A stretch of 64,000 nucleotides of DNA, from assembly GCA_003583745.1 (NCBI GenBank), contig QXPY01000007.1:62001-126000 (forward strand), read 5' to 3'. Below are positions 16,980-26,967 of the stretch, one piece after another. The stretch's first letter is position 1. Every line of letters begins with the position of its first letter. Under the pieces are notes generated by a model. That model worked only from the letters and a program-made list of their open reading frames with translations, ran no database searches and was not told where the DNA came from. The position numbers and the translations under genes are program-made. Origin of the DNA: Rhodocyclales bacterium GT-UBC. Its GTDB lineage: Bacteria > Pseudomonadota > Gammaproteobacteria > Burkholderiales > Rhodocyclaceae.

Positions 16980-19717
16980 TACAGCGAGCGCGCCACTTCC
17001 TGAATTTCGTAAACCTCGAGTTGATCGCCTTCTTGAATATCGTTGTTATTCTTGAGCGACAGACCGCACTCGAAGTTGCTGCGAACTTCCTTGACGTCAT
17101 CCTTGAAACGCTTGAGGGAATCAAGCTCGCCATCCCACTGCACAACGTTGTTGCGAAGTAGACGAACTCGGGAATTGCGCTTGACGATCCCTTCCAGCAC
17201 GTAGCAACCGGCAATCGCGCCAACCTTGGAAATATGGAAGACCTGGCGGATTTCGACCATGCCGGTAATCTGCTCGCGCTTTTCCGGAGACAACATGCCG
17301 GAGAGTGCCGACTTGACTTCATCGACCGCGTCGTAAATCACGTTGTAGTAACGGATATCGACACCGAAGGTTTCGGCCAGTTTGCGGGCACCGGCGTCAG
17401 CACGGGTATTGAAGCCGATGATGACAGCACCGGAGGCTTGCGCCAGATTGACGTCGGATTCGCTGATCGCACCGACAGCGCCGTGGATCACGTTGACGCG
17501 GACCTCGTCGTTGGCCAGTTTGGCCAGCGTCTGTACCAATGCTTCCTGCGAACCCTGTACGTCGGCCTTGACGATCAACGCCAAGGTCTTGACCTCGCCC
17601 TCTTCCATTTGCTGGAACATGTTTTCCAGCTTGGCGGCTTGCTGCTTGGCCAACTTGACGTCACGGAATTTACCTTGACGGAACAAGGCAATTTCACGCG
17701 CCTTCTTTTCATCCGAAAGCACAATCGCCTCTTCACCCGCCCCAGGCACATCGGACAAGCCAAGAATCTCGACCGGAATGGATGGACCGGCCTCGTTGAT
17801 CGGCTTACCATTTTCATCCAGCATGGCGCGAACACGACCGAACACCTGCCCGGCCAGCACGACATCGCCACGTTTGAGCGTACCCGACGTGACCAACATG
17901 GTTGCCACAGCACCACGCCCCTTGTCGAGGCGCGCTTCGATAATCAGCCCCTTGGCTGGAGCGTTCTTCTGCGCCTTCAATTCGAGAATTTCGGCTTGCA
18001 GCAACACCTGCTCAAGCAACTCGTCAATGCCGGTACCCTTCTTGGCCGACACCGGGCAAAACGGCGAATCGCCGCCATACTCTTCGGGAATGACCCCTTC
18101 AGCAACCAACTCCTGCTTGACTCGGTCAGCATTGGCATCAGGCTTGTCGATCTTGTTCACGGCAACAACCAACGGCACGCCGGCAGCCTTGGCGTGGTGA
18201 ATTGCTTCCTTGGTCTGCGGCATTACGCCGTCATCGGCAGCAACAACCAGAATGACAATGTCGGTAGCCTTGGCACCCCGTGCACGCATGGCGGTAAATG
18301 CCTCGTGACCCGGAGTATCGAGGAAAGTGATCATCCCGCGATCAGTTTCGACGTGATATGCACCAATATGCTGGGTAATCCCGCCAGCTTCACCCGCTGC
18401 AACCTTGGCGCGGCGGATATAGTCCAGCAAAGAGGTCTTGCCATGGTCGACGTGCCCCATGACAGTAACCACCGGCGCACGCGGCTCGAGCGGCACATCC
18501 TTGTGCTCCCCACCTTGCGTATCCTCAAGGAAGGCATCCGGATCGTCCAGCTTGGCAGCGACGCCTTTATGGCCCATTTCCTCGACCACGATGATCGCGG
18601 TTTCCTGATCGAGCACCTGATTGATGGTCACCATGGAGCCCATCTTCATCATGGCCTTGATCACTTCGGTTGCCTTGACAGCCATCTTGTGTGCCAAATC
18701 GGCAACAGAGATGGTTTCGGGAATATGGACTTCGCGCACCACCGGTTCAGTCGGCGCCTGGAAGCTACCCTGGCCATCGTCGCTCTTGCCGGAAGTCTTC
18801 TTGTGGCCGTGACGTCCATCCTTCCAGGAACTGCCGACATCCGAGCCACGGGTCTTGATACCGCCCTTCTTCTTGCCATCGTCAGCCCGCGCATTACCGG
18901 CCTTCTTGCCTTGCGCATCCTGCTTTTTGTGCAAAGTACCCTTTTCTCCAGCCGGCTCAGTCTTGGCTTGCGCGGCAGCCTGCTGCTTCGCAAGCTCGGC
19001 TTCCTTCGCAGCCGCTGCTGCAGCTTCCGCCTGCTGACGCATGCGAACCAACTCGGCTTCACGCGCTTGCTTCTGCTTCAGTTCACGCTCCTGAATTTCG
19101 CGCAACTGGCTGTAACGACGCGCTTCCAACTCGCGCGCCTTGAGTTCCTTCTCACCAATAATCGCAGCGCGATCGAGAACGACAGGCGCCGGCTTCTGGA
19201 CCGTGGTCTCGACAACGGAGGGCTCGACCGGCACCTCTTCCACCACCGGCTCGGGAACCACTTCAACGACCGGCTCGACAACCGGTTCCGGCTCAGGCAC
19301 GACCTCCGGCTCGGGCACGACAATCGGCTCCGGTTCCGGCGCAATCTCGACAACCACCGGGCGCTCCAGCTCTTCCGGCGCCTCGCCAGCATCGACCGAT
19401 GCTTCGGCCAGGCTATCGCCCAACTCTCGCTTGACCAGCACGCGCTTCTTGCGAACTTCAACCTGAACAGTGCGGGCCCGGCCATGTGCATCTGTCGCCT
19501 TGATTTCCGAAGTCTGCTTACGCGTCAACGTAATTTTTGCCTTCGAGTCGTCACCGTGAGCCCGACGCAGGTAATCGAGCAATTTCGCTTTATCCTGATC
19601 GGTCAACGTATCATCGTTGCCCTGCTTGCCAACGCCGGCCTTGCCCAATTGCTCGAGCAAAGCCGAGACCGGCATTTTAAGTTCAACAGCAAATTGTGAA
19701 ACAGTTGTTGCGGACAT
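16979..19717 (-). CDS. infB: translation initiation factor IF-2
   Basis: GTPase that brings fMet-tRNA to the 30S subunit. The 912 residues comprise an IF2_N domain (1-50), a long charged linker (about 60-330) with a run of Glu-Pro/Val repeats (about 120-175) and Ala/Glu/Gln coiled coil, a second IF2_N domain (about 335-390), then the G domain starting near 420 with [17 protein letters not shown] and NKIDKP, and C-terminal domains. ATG 19717 is chosen over one 12 codons upstream because GGAGGT lies eight bases before it and the protein then begins as IF2_N. The Pro/Glu-rich linker is the variable part of the family. Confidence 0.97.
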   Translation of the reverse strand: MSATTVSQFAVELKMPVSALLEQLGKAGVGKQGNDDTLTDQDKAKLLDYLRRAHGDDSKAKITLTRKQTSEIKATDAHGRARTVQVEVRKKRVLVKRELGDSLAEASVDAGEAPEELERPVVVEIAPEPEPIVVPEPEVVPEPEPVVEPVVEVVPEPVVEEVPVEPSVVETTVQKPAPVVLDRAAIIGEKELKARELEARRYSQLREIQERELKQKQAREAELVRMRQQAEAAAAAAKEAELAKQQAAAQAKTEPAGEKGTLHKKQDAQGKKAGNARADDGKKKGGIKTRGSDVGSSWKDGRHGHKKTSGKSDDGQGSFQAPTEPVVREVHIPETISVADLAHKMAVKATEVIKAMMKMGSMVTINQVLDQETAIIVVEEMGHKGVAAKLDDPDAFLEDTQGGEHKDVPLEPRAPVVTVMGHVDHGKTSLLDYIRRAKVAAGEAGGITQHIGAYHVETDRGMITFLDTPGHEAFTAMRARGAKATDIVILVVAADDGVMPQTKEAIHHAKAAGVPLVVAVNKIDKPDANADRVKQELVAEGVIPEEYGGDSPFCPVSAKKGTGIDELLEQVLLQAEILELKAQKNAPAKGLIIEARLDKGRGAVATMLVTSGTLKRGDVVLAGQVFGRVRAMLDENGKPINEAGPSIPVEILGLSDVPGAGEEAIVLSDEKKAREIALFRQGKFRDVKLAKQQAAKLENMFQQMEEGEVKTLALIVKADVQGSQEALVQTLAKLANDEVRVNVIHGAVGAISESDVNLAQASGAVIIGFNTRADAGARKLAETFGVDIRYYNVIYDAVDEVKSALSGMLSPEKREQITGMVEIRQVFHISKVGAIAGCYVLEGIVKRNSRVRLLRNNVVQWDGELDSLKRFKDDVKEVRSNFECGLSLKNNNDIQEGDQLEVYEIQEVARSL

Positions 19718-19733
19718 GCTTGCTACCTCCCGC

Positions 19734-21206
19734 TCACTCGAACCAGTGAGCACGTGCCTTCAGAATGAGTTCCTTGGCACGCTCTACGTCGATGCCGGTC
19801 ATTTCTGTCAGTTCATCTACCGCCAGTTCAGCGAGATCATCCCGTGTCTTGACGTCATGACCGGCCAGTTTAGCGGCCAGCTCCTTGGTCATACCCTCCA
19901 GACCGATCAGGTCATCAGCCACATTTTCCAGCTTCTCTTCCGTGGCGATGGCTTCGGTCAGCAATACATTGCGGGCACGATTACGCAGTTCATTGACGAT
20001 ATCTTCATCGAGACCGTCAATTTCCAACATTTCAGCCAGGGGCACATAGGCCACTTCTTCCAGCGTCGAGAAACCTTCTTCGATCAGCAGATCGGCGAGT
20101 TCCTCGTCGATATCCAGCTTTTCCATGAAGGTGACGCGGGTCACGGCATATTCAGCCTCGGAACGCTTGGCCGATTCATCCTGAGTCATCAGATTGATGG
20201 TCCAGCCGGTCAGCTCGGAAGCGAGACGAACATTCTGGCCACTGCGACCAATGGCAATCGCCAGATTGTCTTCATCGACCACAACATCCATGACGTGCTT
20301 TTCTTCATCAACCACGATCGACGACACTTCGGCCGGCGACAAGGCGCCGATCACGAATTGGGCCGGATCGGCGGACCACAGCACGATATCGATATTCTCA
20401 CCGCCAATTTCGTTACGCACCGCAGTAACGCGCGAACCGCGCAAACCGACGCAAGTACCGATCGGATCAACGCGCGGATCGTTCGACTTGACGGCGATCT
20501 TGGCACGCAGACCAGGGTCGCGGGCACAAGCCTTGAGCTCCATCAGACCATCGGCGATTTCCGGGACTTCCATTTCGAACAGCTTGATGACAAATTCCGG
20601 GGCTGTGCGCGACAAAATGATTTGCGGGCCACGTGCATTGCGGTCAATACGCAACAGATAAGCACGGATCCGATCACCAACCCGCAGGTTTTCCTTCGGA
20701 ATCATCTGCTCGCGCGGCAACAAAGCCTCGATCTTGCCGGCTTCGACAATCGCATTGCCGCGTTCCATCCGCTTGATGGTGCCGGAAACGACGTGTTCCT
20801 TGCGATCAAGAAAGTCGGTCAGAATCTGCTCGCGCTCGGCGTCGCGAATTTTTTGCAGAATAACCTGCTTGGCAGCTTGCGCACCGATACGGCCAAAGTC
20901 AATCGGCTCAAGCGGTTCTTCAAGCGTATCGCCACACTCGATTTCCGGATCTTCCTTGCGCGCTTCGGAAAGCGGCGTTTCCAGATATTCGTTCACGTAC
21001 TCGTTGTCCGGAACGACTTGCCAGCGACGGAAGGACTCGAAGTTACCGGTATTACGATCGATCGAGACCCGAACATCGGCCTCATCGTGGATGCGCTTTT
21101 TGGTCGCAGAAGCGAGCGCCAGTTCAAGGGCGCCAAAGACGATCTCCTTGCCGACATTCTTTTCGCGGGCCAGTGCATCGACCAGCAGTAACATTTCACG
21201 GCTCAT
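19734..21206 (-). CDS. nusA: transcription termination/antitermination factor NusA
   Basis: Binds RNA polymerase, modulates pausing, hairpin termination and antitermination. The 490 residues comprise the N-terminal domain (1-125), S1 (about 135-200, ending [15 protein letters not shown]), two KH domains (about 230-345, with [11 protein letters not shown] and [12 protein letters not shown]), and two acidic repeats at the C-terminus (about 360-490). The C-terminal repeats are as in E. coli NusA. It lies between rimP and infB in the usual operon. NusA may act on the leader hairpin of its own operon at 21677-21699; that is inference. Confidence 0.97.
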   Translation of the reverse strand: MSREMLLLVDALAREKNVGKEIVFGALELALASATKKRIHDEADVRVSIDRNTGNFESFRRWQVVPDNEYVNEYLETPLSEARKEDPEIECGDTLEEPLEPIDFGRIGAQAAKQVILQKIRDAEREQILTDFLDRKEHVVSGTIKRMERGNAIVEAGKIEALLPREQMIPKENLRVGDRIRAYLLRIDRNARGPQIILSRTAPEFVIKLFEMEVPEIADGLMELKACARDPGLRAKIAVKSNDPRVDPIGTCVGLRGSRVTAVRNEIGGENIDIVLWSADPAQFVIGALSPAEVSSIVVDEEKHVMDVVVDEDNLAIAIGRSGQNVRLASELTGWTINLMTQDESAKRSEAEYAVTRVTFMEKLDIDEELADLLIEEGFSTLEEVAYVPLAEMLEIDGLDEDIVNELRNRARNVLLTEAIATEEKLENVADDLIGLEGMTKELAAKLAGHDVKTRDDLAELAVDELTEMTGIDVERAKELILKARAHWFE

Positions 21207-21227
21207 GGGCTAAAACCTCCTAGTCCT

Positions 21228-21674
21228 TCAGTCGAATCGCGGCACAAGACGTGCCTTTTCGATATTATTGAATTCCAGTTCCACATCATCTTTTTCGAGG
21301 CGAAGACCGACCTTGCCATCCTTGCAGCCGAGCAACTCCCCCTGGAAATTGCGGCGGCCGCCTTGCGGAATACGTAGCTTGATCTGGATATCCTGGCCGG
21401 CGAAACGCTCGAAATCCGCCGCTTTTTTGACAACCCGATCCATACCGGGCGAAGAGATTTCCAGTCGATCGAAATCGACATTTTCAACTTCGAAGACACG
21501 CGACAACTGATTCGAAACCTTGGCACAGTCATCGACATCCACCCCTCCCTCTTTACCAGGAAGATCGATGAAGACACGAATCGTACGACCGCGCGGCGAC
21601 ATCTCGACATCGACGAGTTCATAACCCAGACCGACCACGGTCGTTTCTATCAGCGTGTTTAAATCCATAGCCAC
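21228..21674 (-). CDS. rimP: ribosome maturation factor RimP
   Basis: Assists early 30S assembly. The 148-residue protein has the family N-terminal domain (GYELVDVEMSPRGRTIRVFID) and a C-terminal SH3-like domain (EISSPGMDR then KLRIPQGGRRNFQGELLG). Usual length. It is the first gene of the rimP-nusA-infB-rbfA-truB operon. The ATG lies only a few bases after a hairpin plus T run, and there is no strong Shine-Dalgarno, an unusual leader discussed under findings. Confidence 0.95.
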   Translation of the reverse strand: MAMDLNTLIETTVVGLGYELVDVEMSPRGRTIRVFIDLPGKEGGVDVDDCAKVSNQLSRVFEVENVDFDRLEISSPGMDRVVKKAADFERFAGQDIQIKLRIPQGGRRNFQGELLGCKDGKVGLRLEKDDVELEFNNIEKARLVPRFD

Positions 21675-21676
21675 AA

Positions 21677-21699
21677 ATAAAAAATGGGCGAAACGCCCA
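21677..21699 (-). terminator. terminator-like hairpin in the rimP leader (possible attenuator)
   Basis: On the minus strand TGGGCG, loop TTT, CGCCCA, then TTTTTTATTT, ending three bases before the rimP ATG. The promoter at 21751-21779 lies upstream of it, so operon transcripts must read through. Confidence 0.7.
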
Positions 21700-21721
21700 C
21701 CTCAGAAAAAAAGATGCCCCG

Positions 21722-21748
21722 TAAAAACAACGGGAGGAACAAACCCGT
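21722..21748 (-). terminator. probable rluB terminator
   Basis: On the minus strand ACGGG and CCCGT pair over a 9-base loop and are followed by TGTTTTTA. It starts 47 bases beyond the rluB stop. The stem is short, so strength is uncertain. Confidence 0.5.
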
Positions 21749-21750
21749 GA

Positions 21751-21779
21751 ATTATAACGAGTTTACTCCCCCCGGTAAA
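21751..21779 (-). promoter_or_regulatory. sigma-70 promoter of the rimP-nusA-infB operon
   Basis: Minus strand -35 TTTACC (21774-21779), 17-base spacer, -10 TATAAT (21751-21756, perfect). It sits between the rluB stop and rimP, with a predicted start near 21744 and a leader of about 70 bases. Confidence 0.7.
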
Positions 21780-21794
21780 TCGATCCGACCGACT

Positions 21795-22832
21795 TTATAC
21801 GCTTTCAGCCCCGCCCGTTGCCTGTGGAATGGCTTTTTCCAATTCGCGAACAAAAAGCTTGACCTCATGCTCGCTCAGTTCTCGCACCCGCCCCCGTTTC
21901 AATTGCGGCGGCAGGTTGAACGGCCCGTAGCGAACCCGGATCAAGCGACTGACCGTGCAGTTGACTGCCTCGAACATGCGCCGGACTTCCCGATTTCGAC
22001 CTTCAAAAATGGTCACGTGATACCAGTGATTGGCCCCCTCGCCGCCACGATCTTCAAGGGAAGCAAAACTAGCCGGCCCGTCTTCCAACTCGATACCGCT
22101 AAGCAAAAGCTTTTGCGACTCTTCGGTCAGTTCGCCCAACACCCGCACGGCGTACTCGCGAACCAACTCCGAGCTTGGATGCATCAACTTGTTGGCCAAC
22201 TCGCCCGAGGTCGTAAACAACAACAAGCCCGACGTATTGAAATCGAGGCGCCCCACTGCGATCCAGCGGCCACCGCGAATTCGCGGCAAAGCGGCAAATA
22301 CGGACGGCCGACCATCCGGATCGTCGCGCGAGACAATTTCCCCTTCGGGCTTGTGATAAATCACCACCCGCGGCGTCTTGGTCGTGGTAAAGCGCATATT
22401 GACCAAACGACCACCGATTTTTACCTTGTCGGTCGGTACGACTGACTGGCCCAATTGAGCCGTTACGCCATTCACCGTGATCCGGCCGGCGGCGATCCAC
22501 TCTTCCATTTCCCGCCGTGAACCGATCCCCGCTTGAGCCAGCACCTTCTGCAAGCGTTCAGGCTTCGATTCCAGCAAGGGCTTGCCGTTGCGACCAATAC
22601 TCCCCCGATTCGCCCGTCCGGATTGCGGCCCTAGGCGCTGGCGCGGCGGCTTGACAAGCAGCTTGGCTTCACCCCCCTCTGCGCCTTCGATTTGTGCGCC
22701 TCGTTCCCCACCTGTGCCGCGCGACATGGCAGCACCTCGGACAGGCCTTCCGGAAACGCCTTGCGGACGGCCTTCTGCGGCAACCTCCGAGCGCTTCGGC
22801 GAAGCGCGCAACGGACTACGTTTAGTTTTCAT
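21795..22832 (-). CDS. rluB: 23S rRNA pseudouridine synthase RluB
   Basis: Modifies a uridine in 23S rRNA helix 89 (position 2605 in E. coli). The 345 residues comprise a basic, Gly/Arg-rich N-terminal extension (about 1-90), an S4-like RNA-binding domain (about 92-140, with [20 protein letters not shown]), and the RsuA-type catalytic domain with [14 protein letters not shown] (catalytic Asp) and [13 protein letters not shown]. The extension is typical of betaproteobacterial RluB. Its start overlaps the scpB end by 11 bases, so it belongs to the trpS-scpAB operon. Confidence 0.93.
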   Translation of the reverse strand: MKTKRSPLRASPKRSEVAAEGRPQGVSGRPVRGAAMSRGTGGERGAQIEGAEGGEAKLLVKPPRQRLGPQSGRANRGSIGRNGKPLLESKPERLQKVLAQAGIGSRREMEEWIAAGRITVNGVTAQLGQSVVPTDKVKIGGRLVNMRFTTTKTPRVVIYHKPEGEIVSRDDPDGRPSVFAALPRIRGGRWIAVGRLDFNTSGLLLFTTSGELANKLMHPSSELVREYAVRVLGELTEESQKLLLSGIELEDGPASFASLEDRGGEGANHWYHVTIFEGRNREVRRMFEAVNCTVSRLIRVRYGPFNLPPQLKRGRVRELSEHEVKLFVRELEKAIPQATGGAESV

Positions 22833-23364
22833 ACTTCAGCTCCAGTGTCTGGCTGATTTGTTCCAGCGGCGGCAGTTCGCTGACGCTACGCAAGCCCAGA
22901 TCATCAAGAAATTGTTTGGTCGTGGCAAATAACGCCGGCCGACCAGGCGTCTCGCGATGACCGACAACATCGATCCAGCCGCGTTCTTCCAGGGTTTTGA
23001 CTACGTTGGCGTTAACCGCCACGCCACGGATTTCCTCGATATCGCCGCGCGTCACCGGTTGACGATAGGCGATGATGGCCAAGGTTTCCAGCACCGCCCG
23101 TGAATACTTTGGGGGCTTTTCCGGATTCAGCCGTTCAAGATAAGGCAAATACTCGGCCCGCGTCCGGAAGCGCCAGCCGGAAGCCAGTTGCACCAGCTCA
23201 ACCGGACGCTCGACATATTCGGTGCGCAATTCGTCGAGCAGTTTGCGCAACATGTCGGTCGATAACTCTTCATCGAACATCTTGCGCAACTCAAGCGGCG
23301 TCATCGGCTCTCGCGCCGCCAGCAGCGCCGCCTCAAGCACCTTCTTGACCAGACTCGGTTCCAC
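22822..23364 (-). CDS. scpB: segregation and condensation protein B
   Basis: Accessory subunit of the SMC-ScpAB condensin complex. The 180-residue protein has two winged-helix domains, with the family blocks [39 protein letters not shown] and [18 protein letters not shown]. It overlaps scpA by 32 bases and rluB by 11. No smc gene is in the window. Confidence 0.95.
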   Translation of the reverse strand: MEPSLVKKVLEAALLAAREPMTPLELRKMFDEELSTDMLRKLLDELRTEYVERPVELVQLASGWRFRTRAEYLPYLERLNPEKPPKYSRAVLETLAIIAYRQPVTRGDIEEIRGVAVNANVVKTLEERGWIDVVGHRETPGRPALFATTKQFLDDLGLRSVSELPPLEQISQTLELKYEN

Positions 23365-24178
23365 CTTGATGCACTCTCACATAAATCGGCGCAAAGGCCT
23401 CGGTTTGGGTAAATTCAACCAGCTTTTCACGCGCCAGTTCGAGAATCGCCAGGAAATGCACAACCAGGCCCGGCGCGCCCATCTCCGGATCGAACATGGT
23501 TTCAAACTGCACGAAACCGCCGCGCTCCTGCAACAGACGCAGGATGATGCCCATATGCTCGCGCACCGACAACTCTTCGCGACTGATCTTGTGGTTCCGG
23601 GTCAGCCGGGCTTGGCGCACCACCGCCATCCAGGCCTCCTTCAGATCGTCGACCGAGACCTCCGGCAAACGTTGCAACAAGGACTTCTCAACCAGTGTTT
23701 CCACCCAGAAAAATTCGCGCTCTGCCTGCGGCATCTCGTTGAGCCGTTGGCCGGCGATCTTCATCTGCTCGTATTCCATCAGGCGACGAACCAATTCGGC
23801 ACGCGGGTCTTCCGCCTCCTCGCCTTCACCAAGCTTCGGTCGAGGCAACAGCATGCGCGACTTGATTTCGATCAGCATCGCCGCCATCACCAGGTACTCG
23901 GCCGCCAACTCCAGATTGCTCGCCTCCATGCTCTCGATGTAATCGAGATATTGACGGGTAAGCGGCGCCATCGGGATATCGAGGATATCAACATTGGCCT
24001 TGCGAATCAGGTAAAGCAGCAGATCAAGCGGCCCCTCGAAGGCATCAAGCATGATCTCGAGCGCATCCGGCGGGATGTACAAATCCTGCGGCAGCGTTTC
24101 CATCGCCTCGCCATAGATGCGGGCAACAGGTACAAACAGCGCCGCCTGGGGCGCATCCACCGCGAGATCCATGGTCAT
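23333..24178 (-). CDS. scpA: segregation and condensation protein A
   Basis: Kleisin subunit that bridges SMC heads. The 281 residues include the N-terminal block [19 protein letters not shown], an acidic middle, and a C-terminal winged helix. Start codons at 24178 and six bases later are both possible; the first overlaps the previous gene by four bases (ATGA). Order trpS, LAB_N, scpA, scpB is typical of betaproteobacteria. Confidence 0.94.
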   Translation of the reverse strand: MTMDLAVDAPQAALFVPVARIYGEAMETLPQDLYIPPDALEIMLDAFEGPLDLLLYLIRKANVDILDIPMAPLTRQYLDYIESMEASNLELAAEYLVMAAMLIEIKSRMLLPRPKLGEGEEAEDPRAELVRRLMEYEQMKIAGQRLNEMPQAEREFFWVETLVEKSLLQRLPEVSVDDLKEAWMAVVRQARLTRNHKISREELSVREHMGIILRLLQERGGFVQFETMFDPEMGAPGLVVHFLAILELAREKLVEFTQTEAFAPIYVRVHQGGTESGQEGA

Positions 24179-24465
24179 GCCGAAGCCGAATGGCTCTTGG
24201 TTTTGTAATGCAAGTGCAGATTGCGCAGATAGATCAAGACCGGCAGAGCCTGTCCAAAGATGAACACCGGGTCGCGACGATGGATGGCGTAAATCACCAG
24301 CACCAGGCTCCCTGCCAAGCTGAAGTACCAGAAGGCAACCGGGATCACTACCCGCTTCGCCTTTTCACTACTCCACCACTGGATCACGAAACGCATCATG
24401 AACAAGGCCTGCCCGGCAAAACCGATGCCGATCCAGACCAGGCTTTCCCAATCGTAACCAAACAT
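24175..24465 (-). CDS. lipid-A-disaccharide synthase N-terminal-like (LAB_N) membrane protein
   Basis: A 96-residue membrane protein with three predicted helices (about 8-28, 40-58, 65-82) and the LAB_N block FGQALFMMRFVIQWWSSEK-type sequence (GQALFMMRFVIQWW is visible). The family occurs alone or fused to LpxB and glycosyltransferases, and as a stand-alone protein its function is not established. It shares bases with trpS upstream and scpA downstream (TGATG and ATGA overlaps), so it is translated with them. A role in lipid A or undecaprenyl-sugar traffic is only a family-based guess. Confidence 0.85.
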   Translation of the reverse strand: MFGYDWESLVWIGIGFAGQALFMMRFVIQWWSSEKAKRVVIPVAFWYFSLAGSLVLVIYAIHRRDPVFIFGQALPVLIYLRNLHLHYKTKSHSASA

Positions 24466-25667
24466 CAGTGGTATTCCAGCCCCATCGCTTCGCGCACGTC
24501 GCGCATCGTTTCGCGGGCGTATTCACGGGCTTTCTCGCAACCATCGGCCAGGATGTTTTTGACCAGCGTCGGATCGTCAAGATAGACCTGCGCCCGCTCG
24601 CGCATCGGCGCCTGCTCACGCAGGATGCCATCGATCACCGGCTGCTTGCACTCGATACAACCGATGCCCGCCGTGCGACACCCCTGCTGCACCCACTCCT
24701 TGGTGCCTTCATCGGAATACACCTGATGCAACTGCCAGACCGGGCAACGTGCCGGATCGCCCGGATCGGTACGACGCACGCGATTGGTGTCGGTCGGCAT
24801 GCTCTTGACCTTCTTGGCAACGGAGTCTTCGGACTCACGCAGGGTGATCGTGTTGTGATACGACTTCGACATCTTCTGACCATCGAGACCGGGCATTTTG
24901 GAAGCTTCGGTCAGCAGGCAGTCGGGTTCGACCAGGATCATCTTGCCGGTCCCCTCAAGGAAACCGAAAAGACGTTCGCGGTCGGCCGCCGAGAGGTGCT
25001 GGATTTCGTTGAGCATGGCCTTGGCCTGCTCGACCGCTTCCTTGTCACCATTCTGCTGAAAACGAGTGCGCAACTCGTCGTAAAGACGGGCCTTCTTGCC
25101 CCCCAGTTTTTTGACGGCTTCGCGGGCCTTGTCTTCAAAGCCAGGCTCGCGGCCGTACATGTGATTGAAGCGCCGTGCCAGTTCGCGGGTGAATTCGACG
25201 TGCGGAATCTGATCTTCGCCAACCGGCACCTTGTCGGCGCGGTAGATCAGGATATCGGCGCTCATCAGCAGCGGATAACCGAGGAAACCGTAGGTCGTCA
25301 GATCCTTGCCGGCCAGCTTCTCCTGCTGGTCCTTGTAGGTCGGCACGCGCTCAAGCCAGCCGAGCGGCGTCATCATCGACATCAGCAAATGCAGTTCGGC
25401 GTGTTCCGGCACCTTGGACTGAATGAACAACGTTGCCTGATTCGGATCCACCCCGGCTGCCAGCCAGTCGATCACCATGTCCCAGGTCGCCTGCTCGATA
25501 CCCTGCGGATTGTCGTAATGGGTCGTCAGGGCATGCCAGTCGGCCGCGAAGAACAGACAGGGGTACTCATGCTGGAGCTTGACCCAGTTCTTGAGAACAC
25601 CATGGTAATGACCAAGATGGAGTGCGCCGGTCGGGCGCATGCCGGAAAGAACACGTTCTGCGTACAT
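24465..25667 (-). CDS. trpS: tryptophanyl-tRNA synthetase
   Basis: Class I synthetase charging tRNA-Trp. The 400 residues show the HIGH-type signature GALHLGHYHG and the KMSKS loop (GQKMSKSYHN). The protein is longer than the roughly 330-residue E. coli enzyme because of an insertion before KMSKS (about 165-240) and a cysteine pair near the C-terminus (GIGCIECK), a form common in betaproteobacteria. It follows the M50 protease by 10 bases and overlaps the LAB_N gene. Confidence 0.95.
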   Translation of the reverse strand: MYAERVLSGMRPTGALHLGHYHGVLKNWVKLQHEYPCLFFAADWHALTTHYDNPQGIEQATWDMVIDWLAAGVDPNQATLFIQSKVPEHAELHLLMSMMTPLGWLERVPTYKDQQEKLAGKDLTTYGFLGYPLLMSADILIYRADKVPVGEDQIPHVEFTRELARRFNHMYGREPGFEDKAREAVKKLGGKKARLYDELRTRFQQNGDKEAVEQAKAMLNEIQHLSAADRERLFGFLEGTGKMILVEPDCLLTEASKMPGLDGQKMSKSYHNTITLRESEDSVAKKVKSMPTDTNRVRRTDPGDPARCPVWQLHQVYSDEGTKEWVQQGCRTAGIGCIECKQPVIDGILREQAPMRERAQVYLDDPTLVKNILADGCEKAREYARETMRDVREAMGLEYH

Positions 25668-25677
25668 AATTGATTAA

Positions 25678-26328
25678 TTAAAGTCCAAAAATGGAAACAA
25701 TAATCCGCAGCGAAAAGTCAACCAACGGATTCATGATGGCGTCGAGGATACCGGTGAATAGCAGCAGCAGCAAAATCGGGAACCCCCAGCGCTCCAACTG
25801 CGCAAACCGCCAAGCCAGGCGATGCGGCAGCAGGCTCACCGCGATGCGACCGCCATCGAGAGGCGGCAAGGGCAGCAGGTTGAGTACCATCAAAACCAGA
25901 TTGATCCCGATACCCGCCTTTGCCATCAATGCCAACGGCAAGCTGAAAAAGGGAGGAATCTCCCAGGACAGTTTGTACATCAGCGCCCAAAAGACCACCA
26001 TCAACAAATTGGCGGCAGGGCCGGCGGCCGCCACCCACAACATGTCCTGCTTGGGCTTGCGCAACCGACTGAAGTCAACTGGCACCGGCTTGGCGTAGCC
26101 GAATAAAAACGGACTACCGACCAAAAGCAGGATAGCCGGAATGATAAGGGTCCCCATCGGATCGATGTGACGCAGCGGATTCAGGCTGATCCGCCCAGCC
26201 TGCCAGGCCGTCGGATCGCCGAAATGGCGGGCGGCGAAGCCGTGCGCCGCTTCGTGCAGCGTAATGGCGAAAACCACCGGCAAAGCCTGAACCGCAACAG
26301 ATTGAATAATTGCGTTGATATCGAACAC
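25678..26328 (-). CDS. site-2 protease family (M50) membrane peptidase
   Basis: Intramembrane zinc metalloprotease of the M50B group. The 216 residues have about five membrane segments. The zinc site is HEAAH (His25, Glu26, His29), with the third ligand in NLLPLPPLDGGR. There is no PDZ domain, unlike RseP. Substrate unknown. It is six bases downstream of yciO and ten upstream of trpS in one operon, a conserved neighbourhood in this group. Confidence 0.9.
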   Translation of the reverse strand: MFDINAIIQSVAVQALPVVFAITLHEAAHGFAARHFGDPTAWQAGRISLNPLRHIDPMGTLIIPAILLLVGSPFLFGYAKPVPVDFSRLRKPKQDMLWVAAAGPAANLLMVVFWALMYKLSWEIPPFFSLPLALMAKAGIGINLVLMVLNLLPLPPLDGGRIAVSLLPHRLAWRFAQLERWGFPILLLLLFTGILDAIMNPLVDFSLRIIVSIFGL

Positions 26329-26334
26329 GATGCG

Positions 26335-26961
26335 TTAGTCCAAACCGAACAAAGCCAGCGCCCCCCGCCCGGCCCGGACCAACTCCGGCGAGGCACCGGT
26401 CAGGTCGATCACCGTCGTCGGCTCGGTGCCGCAATGGCCGGCATCGAGGATCAGTTCGATCTGGTCCTCCAGGCGATCCTGGATTTCCCAGCCTTCGGTC
26501 AGTGGCAATTCGTCGCCCGGCAACTGCAAGGTCGTCGTCAGCAGCGGCTCGTTCAACTCTTCGAGCAAGGCCAGCGCAACAGGGTGGTCCGGTACGCGCA
26601 GCCCGATCGTCTTGCGCTTCGGGTGCAGCACGCGGCGCGGCAGCTCCTTGGTGCCCTCCAGAATGAAGGTGTAGCTACCCGGCGTCGCCGCCTTGAGCAA
26701 ACGATATTGGGCATTATCAACACGGGCGAAATGGGCGATTTCGGAGAGATCTCGCACCATCAGCGTCAAATGATGCCGTTCATCCATCTGGCGAATCAGA
26801 CGGATGCGATCCAGCGCCTCCTTGTCACCAAGGCGGCAACCCAAGGCATAGCAGGAGTCGGTCGGCAAAGCGACCACCGCACCGTTACGAATGAACTCAG
26901 CGGCTTGAACAAGCAGACGCGACTGCGGCGAATCAGGATGAATATTGACGACACGGGTCAT
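26335..26961 (-). CDS. yciO: YciO-type L-threonylcarbamoyladenylate synthase family protein
   Basis: Sua5/YrdC/YciO-fold protein of 208 residues. Visible blocks are GAVVALPTDSCYALGC, the KR-rich nucleotide pocket and the C-terminal TTVIDLTG with RAGRGAL. The length fits YciO, whose activity in tRNA t6A formation is weaker than that of TsaC. It lies between the PHP phosphatase and the M50 protease, six bases each side. Whether it is the cell's t6A enzyme or a paralogue cannot be told here. Confidence 0.88.
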   Translation of the reverse strand: MTRVVNIHPDSPQSRLLVQAAEFIRNGAVVALPTDSCYALGCRLGDKEALDRIRLIRQMDERHHLTLMVRDLSEIAHFARVDNAQYRLLKAATPGSYTFILEGTKELPRRVLHPKRKTIGLRVPDHPVALALLEELNEPLLTTTLQLPGDELPLTEGWEIQDRLEDQIELILDAGHCGTEPTTVIDLTGASPELVRAGRGALALFGLD

Positions 26962-26967
26962 GGTGAA

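Noticed and set aside
17234-19699. 821-codon open frame on the plus strand
   Set aside because: Exactly opposite infB, with a composition fixed by the infB codons and no domain. It is an antisense shadow.
19617-21191. 524-codon plus-strand frame
   Set aside because: Opposite nusA and the start of infB; no family text.
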